Source of the DNA: Vibrio cidicii
GTDB taxonomy: Bacteria > Pseudomonadota > Gammaproteobacteria > Enterobacterales > Vibrionaceae
Direction: 5' to 3'
Assembly: GCF_009763805.1 (NCBI RefSeq)
Contig: NZ_CP046804.1
Span: 1,426,001-1,490,000 of the forward strand
DNA length: 64,000 nucleotides
Positions 17,328 through 26,310 of the stretch are shown here, in pieces (position 1 is the first letter of the stretch; each line of letters starts with the position of its first letter). The notes under the pieces are model-generated. The model searched no databases and was not told the DNA's origin. It was given only the letters and a program-made list of their open reading frames with translations. Made by a program: the position numbers and the translations under genes.

Positions 17328-17769
17328 TTAAAGGGATAGACACAACTCTATTTCACGCCCTTCAACTAAGTGACCTGTTGATACAAAACCACAACTTTCG
17401 TAGAAGCCTTGAGGGCTACCTGAACCTGTAACAACACTTGTGTATAAAGCCGATATTCCGAACTCATTAACCAATGCTGATTTCAACAAATCGATAGCGA
17501 TACGCCCGTACCCCTTTGACTGTTGAGACTTATCAAGCATGAAACCGCCAAAGTTCAAACTTACCTGAAACTGTGTTTGCGTTTACTAAAACAAAGCCAA
17601 TTGGATTATTGTCAGAATAGATACCTTTGAACCAAGGAAAACTCATAAAGTTTGCTTCAGCCAATGAAATAGCATTGCTATCAACATGATTTACCTGGTT
17701 TTGAGCTACCTGTAACTGGCAAATCTCATAGAAGTTCGTTTTGTCTATACTTCTTAATTCGAGGCTCAT
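17328..17769 (-). pseudogene. GNAT acetyltransferase, frameshifted
   Basis: Two minus-strand frames make one ~147-residue GNAT acyltransferase. The first half ends KFELWRF and the second resumes MLDKSQQSKGYG, which is the acetyl-CoA-binding motif A pattern Q-x-x-G-x-G/A written here as QQSKGYGRIA; the end FYESCGFVSTG is the usual motif B. The shift is at 17542-17544: coding CGGTTTCATG should read CGGTTCATG to give Trp-Arg-Phe-Met-Leu-Asp. Acetyl acceptor unknown. GNATs are common in integron cassettes. Confidence 0.78.
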
Positions 17770-17792
17770 ACTACCAACTTCCTTCGAAAACA

Positions 17793-17913
17793 TAACGCTG
17801 CGTTAAGGGGTGAATGCCGCATAAACCAACCTTCCGCAAGCCACTTTCACCACCAAAACCAACCGCATACCAAAAATGCCACGCGGCATGAATCCCTCTT
17901 AAACGCCTTGTTA
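17793..17913 (-). repeat. attC site 28
   Basis: ATGCCGC/GCGGCAT class. Closes the cassette of the 364-aa membrane protein. Confidence 0.92.
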
Positions 17914-17929
17914 TGTGCGAAACAGCTTG

Positions 17930-19024
17930 TCACCCAGAATTTTTTGAGGAAAACAACTCAAATAATATAACGTCTAAAGAAGACAATTTCTGGGGAGAAC
18001 GATCTCTTTTAATATTCTTAATTAGTACAGCATCACGTCTGGGTAAATTCGAGTACTTTTTATCTAAATGCTGTCCAAACGAACTTTCAATTCTTATCAA
18101 GCATTCCTCAAGAAGAGTAACTTCTTTAGCCAGCAATTCTAAAAGCACAAAGTATTTTCCAATAATAGCTACTAACTTAACCGAAATTAGTGAACGCATA
18201 GCTAATATAGTTTCTTTTTGTTGAGGCGAGTTCTGGCTAGACACGTTGTAAATTGAATATAGTCTTTCAAATTCTGACTTTATTTCATCTAAACCATCGA
18301 TATAGGTGTTGATTAATATTCTTGTATTATTGGAGTGTAGTTCTCTACAAAAATTACCTATACATTCATTAATAATAACCTGATCGTATTCTTTCTGATG
18401 CAACTTAAACTCAGGACTAGATATTATATTCTGAGAAAAAACACCCAAACTTAAACTAATTTCTAACTTACTTGTGACCTCTTGCCTAGATAGACAGAAA
18501 TAATGGAAAATTTGATAAAGATCTTGTGCATCAAGCTTAAATAATTCTCTTGAGATCATTGACATAAACAAGCCATTATTTGAAACATGGCGATTTTCTT
18601 TAAACATTTTTACCCAAGAGCTAAATACGACATCCTTATTTTTTGTTTCATATGCCTTTTCCAACAATCTATAAATCGTTCTAAATTCATTGGACTTATC
18701 AACATAGTGCTGGCTTAAAACAAAGATTAAACTATTGTACTTTTCAATATTTTTATTAGCGTCAATTGTTTGCTCTTTTAGATCTAAATCATCTTGGCGC
18801 TTACTAAGTTTAGAGTTTTGGTATATAAGTAAAAGAAGTGTAACAAATCCAGACACTGATGCTAACCAAGTCCCGTAGTTTCCAAATTCACTCGTAGTTG
18901 TGAAAAACGCTTGCGCTGTGGCTTGATCGACGAATCGTCCTAAAAACAAGAAACCAAATAAGATCCCCAAAAGCCCACATAAGAAACTAACCAGAAACAG
19001 CACTACAACCTCAGAGCAAAGCAT
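17930..19024 (-). CDS. Two-TM membrane protein, abortive-infection-like
   Basis: 364 residues. Two transmembrane helices at about 7-30 and 52-68 (the second in GTWLASVSGFVTLLLLIYQ) are followed by a coiled-coil linker (residues 70-95) and a ~260-residue helical cytoplasmic domain. This arrangement resembles membrane effectors annotated as putative phage abortive infection proteins, but I see no diagnostic catalytic motif. AT-rich like other cassette genes. No clear ribosome-binding site precedes the ATG. A defence role is an inference. Confidence 0.65.
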   Translation of the reverse strand: MLCSEVVVLFLVSFLCGLLGILFGFLFLGRFVDQATAQAFFTTTSEFGNYGTWLASVSGFVTLLLLIYQNSKLSKRQDDLDLKEQTIDANKNIEKYNSLIFVLSQHYVDKSNEFRTIYRLLEKAYETKNKDVVFSSWVKMFKENRHVSNNGLFMSMISRELFKLDAQDLYQIFHYFCLSRQEVTSKLEISLSLGVFSQNIISSPEFKLHQKEYDQVIINECIGNFCRELHSNNTRILINTYIDGLDEIKSEFERLYSIYNVSSQNSPQQKETILAMRSLISVKLVAIIGKYFVLLELLAKEVTLLEECLIRIESSFGQHLDKKYSNLPRRDAVLIKNIKRDRSPQKLSSLDVILFELFSSKNSG

Positions 19025-19109
19025 TACAAATTAGACTGTTGAATTCTAAAACAATCAGCGTGAACAACCAAACAAATGTACCACTTGTCAAATGAAACTG
19101 ACTAGCACA

Positions 19110-19230
19110 TAACGCCGCGTTAAGGGGCGCAGGCACGCAATACAAGAGCTACCGCATAGTGCCGTAACCACTAAACCCAACGCAAACTGAAAATGCCACG
19201 CGTGCCAAGTCCCTCTTTAACGCTTTGTTA
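19110..19230 (-). repeat. attC site 29
   Basis: GCACGC/GCGTGCC class. Closes the B4 cassette. Confidence 0.92.
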
Positions 19231-19580
19231 TGCTTAAGCTTCAATGACTTACGTTTTACCCAAACCAAGATTAACTCAGCTTTGATTCACAAACAAAAAC
19301 CAAAACATAGAAAACAGAAATGACTCATAATTTTGAAAATCAGACTTTGAACTTTGGCTGTCAAAACTCAAAAACCTAAGATCAAATTGCTGATTGAGCC
19401 AACCGCCCTAACCTCGCGCTTGCCCGAAAATTGACTGAGGCAATTCTCCGAGTTTCCAGCGCCAAAGAATAGGTGTCCAGAAAACAGCGCCCAATAAAGC
19501 CAACTTGCCGACAAACTCGAAACTAACCAGCCGAGGGAGCAAAGAAAAACCATAACCCACTGTTTTAAAATGATTAAGCA
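19231..19580 (-). repeat. Family B insert, copy B4
   Basis: Close to B1; a 60-codon minus-strand frame starting MVFLCSLGWL runs through it but is short of a ribosome-binding site. Confidence 0.82.
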
Positions 19581-19700
19581 TAACGCCCTGCTAAGGGGTG
19601 AGCAATGCACTGCAAAAGCGACCGCACTCCGCTTTAATCACAAAGCCCAACGCATACTGAAAATGCCACGCATTGCGAATCCCTCTTAAGCAGTTTGTTA
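19581..19700 (-). repeat. attC site 30
   Basis: GCAATGC/GCATTGC class; identical to site 41. Closes the A10 cassette. Confidence 0.93.
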
Positions 19701-20044
19701 GCTTAAATTTCAACACCTTAGATTTGCCAAAACTGAGATTAACCCGATTTGGAAAACCAACAAACCACCTGAGCCTTAAAACCCAAATTGACTCAAACTT
19801 TGTGGCCATTCGTTTGCTTTTAAACCTGTAAATTTTGAGAACTCACTTTCGGGAAACTCAAAGCGAAAGCAAAAACTTCCAAAGCGACTTTGCGCCAAAC
19901 TGGCTAACCTCGCGCAATCCCAAAACTCAATTGAGGCAACGGCTCAAAACTTGCATTGGCAAACAATGTTGATTTGCCGAAAAACCTGAACGAATGGCAA
20001 AAGAAGGGAAAAACCACAAATAACTGATTTTATTCGTTTTAAGC
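19701..20044 (-). repeat. Family A insert, copy A10
   Basis: Base-for-base identical to A13; identity extends through the attC on its left and into the next attC on its right. Confidence 0.88.
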
Positions 20045-20165
20045 TAACGCCGCGTTAAGGGGTGAATGCCGCCTAAACCAACTTTCCGCAGACCACTTTC
20101 ACCACCATAAACCACTGCATACCAAAAATGCCACGCGGCATGAATCCCTCTTGAACGCTTTGTTA
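20045..20165 (-). repeat. attC site 31
   Basis: ATGCCGC/GCGGCAT class. Closes the HEPN-like cassette. Confidence 0.92.
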
Positions 20166-20729
20166 TGGCACTGAGCACATGAAGATCGGCTGTACTCTAC
20201 TTAAAAACAGCTTCTCAATATCAAACCGCTTAATAAATGGATCATTACAACCAAGCTCTCGGTATAGAAAGACCATTTTGCAAATTAAAAATGCAGCAAG
20301 TTTTATAATGTCATCATTATGAATAGTGTTAGCTGTTTGCTCGTAAGCATATCTGCTTTGGGTAAACAAATCTTTGTTGGTAGTAAGAATTTCAACGTCA
20401 GCAGTATCAAATAGATAACGTTGAATATTCACTGGCAGTGCTTCGTACAATAAAAGTAGGTCATGGGCATTCGAGTTTTTAGGTAGAACTTCTTTCTTAT
20501 TGAACTCATATGTTTCATTGAGCTTTCCATGATTACTAGTCACAGTGGTAAGGAAGCTTTTAAGTATTATCTCAATACTCAATGCACACATTACCGTTTG
20601 GATCTCCATCCGCTGATGAGGTGACTCAATGCAAATCATGTAATAGTCGTATGCATTTTCGAGCATCCACGGTCTAAAATCTACGCTATCAACCCCCGCA
20701 ATACTCGGACAAAATCTAACATTACTCAT
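20163..20729 (-). CDS. HEPN-like cassette protein
   Basis: 188 residues, largely helical. ALSIEIILKSFLT (about 48-60) followed by NAHDLLLLYEALP (about 87-99) and SRYAYEQ (about 125-131) follow the HEPN layout: an E-x-x-L-K helix, an HDL helix and a conserved arginine. HEPN proteins are often ribonucleases in toxin or defence systems, but the canonical RxxxxH motif is not evident here, so activity is uncertain. ATG preceded by AGGGATAATTC. Stop in the attC core. Confidence 0.62.
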   Translation of the reverse strand: MSNVRFCPSIAGVDSVDFRPWMLENAYDYYMICIESPHQRMEIQTVMCALSIEIILKSFLTTVTSNHGKLNETYEFNKKEVLPKNSNAHDLLLLYEALPVNIQRYLFDTADVEILTTNKDLFTQSRYAYEQTANTIHNDDIIKLAAFLICKMVFLYRELGCNDPFIKRFDIEKLFLSRVQPIFMCSVP

Positions 20730-20748
20730 GAATTATCCCTCTGTGCCA

Positions 20749-20871
20749 TAACGCCGCATTAAGGGGCAAGCAACGCAAACAACTGAACTCAAACTAACCA
20801 GCCGTAACCTCAAATGCTCACCCGAAACCCAAAATGCCACGCGTTGATTGTCCCTCTTAAATGCTTTGTTA
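20749..20871 (-). repeat. attC site 32
   Basis: Mixed type: GCAACGC left, GCGTTGATTGTCCC right, outer arms CGCATTAA and TTAAATGC. Closes the cassette of the 152-aa membrane protein. Confidence 0.9.
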
Positions 20872-20881
20872 TGTTGAGAAA

Positions 20882-21340
20882 TCACACAATGCGCTCGTCG
20901 TTATCTAACATTTTTACTGGAAGCTGATTCTCAACTAAAAATTTGTAAAAACGTAAGTCCTCGATTAAATCCGAGGATGCTAATTCAAAATCTTGATATG
21001 TTTGATTCTTGAATCGAAATCGTATGGTATGTTCAAACCTTTTGGTCTGTACATACAAAATATCGCTAATAGTAGAAATATCAATGTTGACGTGTAAGAA
21101 AATTAGACGACCATTATCCAAAATAACTTCTTCCGATTCCTTAGTTTTCCTTGACGCTAAGAAATCAATAGCCAGTGATAAAGCTGAGAAAAACGCAATA
21201 TATGCAAGTTGGGTCGAAAAAGGCTTCTTTGATATTTCAACCAAGTAATAGGCCAACATACCAAAAAATCCAGTTCTCATTATAAACTGATTTAATATAT
21301 TGATATTGAATATTCTTTTTTGCCTTAATAATGTTTTCAT
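20882..21340 (-). CDS. Small membrane protein with soluble C-terminal domain
   Basis: 152 residues. Two membrane spans (about residues 20-36 and 42-60) are followed by a ~90-residue soluble domain rich in beta strands (EEVILDNGRLIFLHVN, HTIRFRFKNQ), reminiscent of PH-like domains of other small membrane proteins. No family assigned. The start at 21340 follows AAAAGG four bases away. Confidence 0.6.
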   Translation of the reverse strand: MKTLLRQKRIFNINILNQFIMRTGFFGMLAYYLVEISKKPFSTQLAYIAFFSALSLAIDFLASRKTKESEEVILDNGRLIFLHVNIDISTISDILYVQTKRFEHTIRFRFKNQTYQDFELASSDLIEDLRFYKFLVENQLPVKMLDNDERIV

Positions 21341-21358
21341 AGAACCTTTTCTCAAACA

Positions 21359-21478
21359 TAACGCCGCGTTAAGGGGTGAGTGCCGCCTAAACCAACTTTC
21401 CGCAGACCACTTTCACCACAAAAATTACCGCATACCAAAAATGCCACGCGGCACGAATCCCTCTTTAACGCTTTGTTA
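21359..21478 (-). repeat. attC site 33
   Basis: GTGCCGC/GCGGCAC variant of the ATGCCGC class. Closes the YjbR cassette. Confidence 0.92.
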
Positions 21479-21856
21479 TGTGCGCGTTTCAGATTGACAA
21501 AGAACACCGAGCTCAATCTGCTTCTTTTTACTTAATCCACTTGCAACAATTTTATATGATTCAGATAGATAATAACGTAATTCATCATCAAGATGACCCT
21601 TTGTGTCGATTTTCTGAATCCATTTCATACCACGATTTGCAAAATATGGCGCAGGTCTGTAACCATCACAATTGCTCAAAAAGTCGAAATTTAACTCTGA
21701 CACTTTGAAAGTGAACGCTGATTTCCCTTCTGTACTCCAGCCTCCGACCGCAAATACTTTATCTCCGACTTTCCATACATCAGAGTTGCCCCATTGAACA
21801 ACATGACTAGTCGCAGGAAAAGAGCCACAAAACGCATTGAACTCATCGTAATTCAT
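21476..21856 (-). CDS. MmcQ/YjbR-family protein
   Basis: 126 residues. The family pattern is clear: FNAFCGSFPATSHVVQWG at residues 6-23, WKVGDKVFAVGG at 27-38, and FDFLSNCDGYRPAPYF in two parts around 56-71, ending WIQKIDTKG and a C-terminal helix with ELRYYLSESYKIV. MmcQ/YjbR proteins have a DNA-binding-like fold and unknown function. The ATG at 21856 has AAGGA eight bases upstream; upstream ATG at 21865 is an alternative. Confidence 0.78.
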   Translation of the reverse strand: MNYDEFNAFCGSFPATSHVVQWGNSDVWKVGDKVFAVGGWSTEGKSAFTFKVSELNFDFLSNCDGYRPAPYFANRGMKWIQKIDTKGHLDDELRYYLSESYKIVASGLSKKKQIELGVLCQSETRT

Positions 21857-21877
21857 ATCATTCATCCTTGAAGCACA

Positions 21878-21998
21878 TAACGCCGCGTTAAGGGGTGCCG
21901 GCACGCAATACAAAAGCCTCTGCAACGCGCCTTAAACACTGAACTCAACGCATATTAAAAATGCCACGCGTGCCAAATCCCACTTGAACGCCTTGTTA
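21878..21998 (-). repeat. attC site 34
   Basis: GGCACGC/GCGTGCC class (GGTGCCGGCACGC). Closes the phd/relE-like cassette. Confidence 0.92.
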
Positions 21999-22055
21999 TA
22001 CCGCTTGATTGAGGCTAAAATGACCAACATAAAGACCATCTAAGAGACCGATTAT

Positions 22056-22304
22056 ATGACCACTAGAATTTTAGCCGATGTTGCTGCAAGCATTACTGAG
22101 TTGAAAGCTAATCCTATGAAAGTTGCAACTAGTGCTTACGGTGAACCTGTTGCTGTATTGAACCGAAATGAGCCAGCATTTTATTGCGTACCTGCCGAAG
22201 CGTACGAAATGATGATGGACAGACTCGAAGATCTTGAACTACTAGCTATTGCAAAAGAGCGTGAATCTGAAGAGAGCATTTCGGTAAACATTGATGACCT
22301 ATAA
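22056..22304 (+). CDS. Phd/YefM-family antitoxin
   Basis: 82 residues: ASITELKANPMKV at 11-23, GEPVAVLNRNEPAFYCVPAE split over 29-48, and an acidic C-terminal tail (KERESEESISVNIDDL) that would wrap the toxin. The N-terminal Phd fold binds the operon's own promoter. Its stop overlaps the toxin's ATG (GATGACCTATAA). Transcribed against the array; the 57 bases between attC 34 and the ATG must hold the promoter. Confidence 0.85.
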   Translation: MTTRILADVAASITELKANPMKVATSAYGEPVAVLNRNEPAFYCVPAEAYEMMMDRLEDLELLAIAKERESEESISVNIDDL

Positions 22305-22584
22305 ACTCGACTTTAAAAAGAGCGCACTCAAAGAGTGGAAAAAGCTTGGCTCAACGCTGCAACAACAATTTAAGAAAAAGCTAATCGAGCGCTTAGATAA
22401 CCCGCATGTTCCGGCCTCAAAGCTCTCTGGAGCTGACAATATGTATAAAATTAAGCTACGTCAATCGGGCTACCGTCTTGTCTACAAAGTTGAAGACGAT
22501 GTCATCATTGTAACCGTCTTAGCAGTCGGAAAACGCGAACGTAGCGACGTTTACCGTAAAGCTATGAAAAGGCTAGATGATTGA
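22294..22584 (+). CDS. RelE-family mRNA-interferase toxin
   Basis: 96 residues with the standard RelE layout: YKLDFKKSALKEWKKL at 3-18, NPHVPASKLSG at about 36-46, YKIKLRQSGYRLVYKVEDD split over 51-69, and VLAVGKRERSDVYRKA near the end. Arg and Lys residues in GYRLVY and GKRERS match catalytic positions of RelE, which cleaves mRNA in the ribosomal A site. Intact and paired with the antitoxin. Confidence 0.87.
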   Translation: MTYKLDFKKSALKEWKKLGSTLQQQFKKKLIERLDNPHVPASKLSGADNMYKIKLRQSGYRLVYKVEDDVIIVTVLAVGKRERSDVYRKAMKRLDD

Positions 22585-22592
22585 TTGCGGTA

Positions 22593-22713
22593 TAACGCCC
22601 GGTTAAGGGGCAGCCAACGCCATTACAAAGCTTCTGCATAACACCTTAACCACAAAAAACCAACGCATAATAAAAATGCCACGCGTTGGCTGTCCCTCTT
22701 GAACCGTTTGTTA
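22593..22713 (-). repeat. attC site 35
   Basis: GCCAACGC/GCGTTGGC class. Closes the B5 cassette. Confidence 0.92.
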
Positions 22714-23064
22714 TGTTTAAGCTTCAATGACTTACGTTTTACCAAAACCAAGATTAACTCAGCTTTGATTCACAAACAAAAGCCAAGACCTAAAAAACTG
22801 AAACGATTCATAGAGTTGAAAAACAGACTTTGAATTTCGGCAATTCAAGCCCCAAAAACCTGTGATCAAAATACTGATTGAGCCAACCGCCCTAACCTCG
22901 CACTTACCCGAAAATTGATTGAGGCAATTCTCTGAATTTCCAGCGCCAAAGAATAATTGTCCGGAAAACAGCGCCCGCTGAAGCCAACTTGCCGACAAAC
23001 ACAAAACCAATCAGCAGAGAGAACAAAGAAAAACCATAATCCACTGATTTTTGGTGATTAAACA
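22714..23064 (-). repeat. Family B insert, copy B5
   Basis: Very close to B6 next to it; the pair probably arose by cassette duplication. Confidence 0.83.
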
Positions 23065-23184
23065 TAACGCCCGGTTAAGGGGCAGCCAACGCCATTACCA
23101 AGCTTCCGCATAACACCGTAACCACAAAAACCAACGCATAGTGAAAATGCCACGCGTTGGCTGTCCCTCTTGAACCGTTTGTTA
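23065..23184 (-). repeat. attC site 36
   Basis: GCCAACGC/GCGTTGGC class, nearly identical to sites 40 and 49. Closes the B6 cassette. Confidence 0.92.
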
Positions 23185-23534
23185 TGTTTAAGCTTCAATG
23201 ACTTACGTTTTACCTAAACCAAGATTAACCCAGCATTGACTCACAAACAAAAGCCAAAACCCAGAAAACTGAAACGACTCATAGATTTGAAAAACAGACT
23301 TCGAATTTTGGCAATTCAAGCCCAAAAACTTGTGGTTAAAATACTGATTGAGCCAGCCGCCCTAACCTCGCGATTACCCGAAAATTGATTGAGGCAATTC
23401 TCTGAATTTCCAGCGCCAAAGAATAATTGTCCGGAAAACAGCGCCCGCTGAAGCCAACTTGCCGACAAAAACAAAACCAATCAGCCGAGGGAACAAAGAA
23501 AAATCATAATCCACTGATTTTTGGTGATTAAACA
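23185..23534 (-). repeat. Family B insert, copy B6
   Basis: Differs from B5 by scattered substitutions only. Confidence 0.83.
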
Positions 23535-23624
23535 TAACGCCGCATTAAGGTGTGAGCGCGCTTGGCTATACTTGAGCGAAGCGAAACAGCCAAGCGTTGC
23601 GAATCACTCTTAAATGCTTTGTTA
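23535..23624 (-). repeat. attC site 37 (short, 90 bp)
   Basis: Same shortened centre as site 15 (TGGCTATACTTGAGCGAAGCG). Closes the next cassette. Confidence 0.85.
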
Positions 23625-23629
23625 TAACG

Positions 23630-24281
23630 CTATGGGTAGATATTCGAAATAGTAATACTACTTCCCCAAGAAATGTGATTCTTAGGGCAATAAAATACCT
23701 GTCGCAAGTCACCAACATGATCTCTTGCGTAAATATTCATACCAGGAAATGCATTTTCTATATTATTCAGACCAATTGTTACTATCTGATTATTAATAAA
23801 AAAGCTAAATGGCAAGCCCGTATCTATGAAAAGCCCAAACACATCATAACTCTGAACGCCCCATTCGTTTCCATGCTGTACCTGGAAGATTAAGGTAACT
23901 TATTCCTCGATTTGTAATCGAGTCTTCAACATCACTTAACCCTATAGGCTGAGAAATACCATAAGTAGTGTGCCTACGATTATTTGCAGTTTTGCTTGAG
24001 CCCGCATCATTAGGACAAATATAAGTTATCGAATCTGGATGTTTAATTTTAAGTATAAATCCAAGTTCCCCAAAGTAATTGTTTGTATAAAGCGAATCAC
24101 CACTTGAGATCGTCGAACAACACAATTCGTAGTTTGTCGATAACGCATTTTTTAGATGCTGCAATGGATCAATGTTAGTATTGGCACCAGCCCCCATACC
24201 ATTCCCTACACCGTGATATAAGAAACAACTTTTTTTCTTAAACACATCGTAGATGTCAGATATAGTGAATTTATTATTCAC
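23630..24281 (-). pseudogene. Unknown cassette gene, frameshifted
   Basis: Two adjoining minus-strand frames join into one ~217-residue protein when one T is removed from TTT at 23868-23870 (coding CATGGAAACGAATGG to CATGGAACGAATGG, giving Ala-Trp-Asn-Glu-Trp-Gly). The first part starts at a GTG with GGAG seven bases upstream and contains SCFLYHGVGNGMGAGANTN in two pieces near residues 18-36 and YICPNDAGSSKTANNRRHTTYG in two pieces near 88-109; the second has SYDVFGLFIDTGLPFSFF. No family recognised; no membrane spans. Confidence 0.62.
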
Positions 24282-24319
24282 AAACCACTCCTATTTTCAC
24301 AGAACTATTTTGAGCGTTA

Positions 24320-24439
24320 TAACGCCCTGCTAAGGGGTGAGCAATGCACTACAAAAGCTACCGCACACCGCCTTAATCACAAAACTCACCGCATGCTGAA
24401 AATGCCACGCATTGCGAATCCCACTTAAGCAGTTTGTTA
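24320..24439 (-). repeat. attC site 38
   Basis: GCAATGC/GCATTGC class. Closes the A11 cassette. Confidence 0.92.
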
Positions 24440-24787
24440 GCTTAAATTTCAGCACCTTAGATTTACTAAGCCCGAGATTAACCTGATTTGGAAAACCAAC
24501 AAACCACTTGAGTTTTGAAACCCGAATTGGCTCAAACTTTGTGACCTTTCATACGATTTGAAAAACCGAAAATTTTGAGAAATCACTTTCAGAAAACTCA
24601 AAGCGAATGCAAAACTTCCAAAGCGACTTTGCGCTAAGCTTCCTAACCTCGTGCAATCCCAAAATTCAATTGAGGCAACAACCCAAAACTCGCTTTGACA
24701 ACCAATGCTGATTTGCCGAAAAACCTGAACGAATGGCCAAAGGAAGAAAGAAAAGACCACAACCAATTGATTTTAATTGTTTTAAGC
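24440..24787 (-). repeat. Family A insert, copy A11
   Basis: 105-codon frame open (24766 to 24449); only a few substitutions from A8. Confidence 0.83.
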
Positions 24788-24907
24788 TAACGCCCTGCTA
24801 AGGGGTGAGCAATGCACTGCAAAAGCTACCGCACACCAACTTAATCACGAAACTCACCGCATGCTAAAAATGCCACGCATTGCGAATCCCGCTTAAGCAG
24901 TTTGTTA
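24788..24907 (-). repeat. attC site 39
   Basis: GCAATGC/GCATTGC class. Closes the A12 cassette. Confidence 0.92.
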
Positions 24908-25255
24908 GCTTAAATTTCAGCACCTTAGATTTACCAAAACTGAGATTAACTCGATTTGCGAAACCAGCAAACCGCTTGAGTTTTAAAACTCGAATTGACT
25001 CAAACTTTGTGGCCGTTCATTTGCCTTGAAACAAGTAAATTTTTGAGAATTCATCTTCGGAGAACTCAAAGCGAAAGCAAAACTGCCAAAGCGACTTTGC
25101 GCCAAACTGGCTCACCTCGCGCAATCCCAAAACTCAATTGAGGCAACGGCTCAAAACTCGCGTTGGCAAACAATAACAATTTGCCGAAAAACCGGAACGA
25201 GCTGCCAAGGGAAGAAAAAACAGGCTGCAAACAATTGATTTTCATTGTTTTAAGC
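24908..25255 (-). repeat. Family A insert, copy A12
   Basis: Full-length A copy directly following A11; shared frame broken. Confidence 0.82.
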
Positions 25256-25375
25256 TAACGCCCGGTTAAGGGGCAGCCAACGCCATTACCAAGCTTCCGC
25301 ATAACACCGTAACCACAAAAACCAACGCACAGTAAAAATGCCACGCGTTGGCTGTCCCTCTTGAACCGTTTGTTA
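25256..25375 (-). repeat. attC site 40
   Basis: GCCAACGC/GCGTTGGC class. Closes the B7 cassette. Confidence 0.92.
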
Positions 25376-25725
25376 TGCTTAAACTTCAATGACTTACGTT
25401 TTACCTAAACCAAGATTAACTCAGCTTTGATACACAAACAAAACCCAAAAACCAAAAAACTGAAATGACTCATGATTTTGAAAATCAGACTTTGAACTTT
25501 GGCAGCTAAAACGAAAAAACCTAAGACCAAATTTCCGATTGAGCCACCCGCCCTAACCTCGTGCTTGCCCGAAAATTGAATGAGGCAATTCGCTGAATTT
25601 CCAGCGCCAAAGAATAATTGTCCGGAAAACCGCGCCCACTGAAGCCAACTTGCCGAGAAGCACAAAACTCACAAGCCAAGGGAACAAAGAACAATCATAA
25701 ACCACTGATTTTTGGTGATTAAGCA
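25376..25725 (-). repeat. Family B insert, copy B7
   Basis: Shares its right half almost exactly with B8 (AATTGTCCGGAAAACCGCGC). Confidence 0.82.
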
Positions 25726-25845
25726 TAACGCCCTGCTAAGGGGTGAGCAATGCACTGCAAAAGCGACCGCACTCCGCTTTAATCACAAAGCCCAACGCAT
25801 ACTGAAAATGCCACGCATTGCGAATCCCTCTTAAGCAGTTTGTTA
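25726..25845 (-). repeat. attC site 41
   Basis: Identical to site 30. Closes the A13 cassette. Confidence 0.93.
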
Positions 25846-26189
25846 GCTTAAATTTCAACACCTTAGATTTGCCAAAACTGAGATTAACCCGATTTGGAAA
25901 ACCAACAAACCACCTGAGCCTTAAAACCCAAATTGACTCAAACTTTGTGGCCATTCGTTTGCTTTTAAACCTGTAAATTTTGAGAACTCACTTTCGGGAA
26001 ACTCAAAGCGAAAGCAAAAACTTCCAAAGCGACTTTGCGCCAAACTGGCTAACCTCGCGCAATCCCAAAACTCAATTGAGGCAACGGCTCAAAACTTGCA
26101 TTGGCAAACAATGTTGATTTGCCGAAAAACCTGAACGAATGGCAAAAGAAGGGAAAAACCACAAATAACTGATTTTATTCGTTTTAAGC
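25846..26189 (-). repeat. Family A insert, copy A13
   Basis: Identical to A10, about 6.1 kb away. Confidence 0.88.
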
Positions 26190-26310
26190 TAACGCCGCGT
26201 TAAGGGGTGAATGCCGCCTAAACCAACTTCCCGCAGACCACTTTCACCACTAAAACTCACCGCATACCCAAAATGCCACGCGGCATGAATCCCGCTTTAA
26301 CGCTTTGTTA
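26190..26310 (-). repeat. attC site 42
   Basis: ATGCCGC/GCGGCAT class. Closes the cassette of the 141-aa membrane protein. Confidence 0.92.

Noticed and set aside
19591-19809. Open frames reading through attC, such as those with KLTNCLRGIRNAWHFQ or NKRFKRDSQRVAF segments
   Set aside because: They are translations of attC repeats and recur wherever the repeat does; no ribosome-binding sites and no cassette boundaries respected.
23597-23893. 98-codon plus-strand frame
   Set aside because: Antisense to the frameshifted cassette gene and begins inside an attC.
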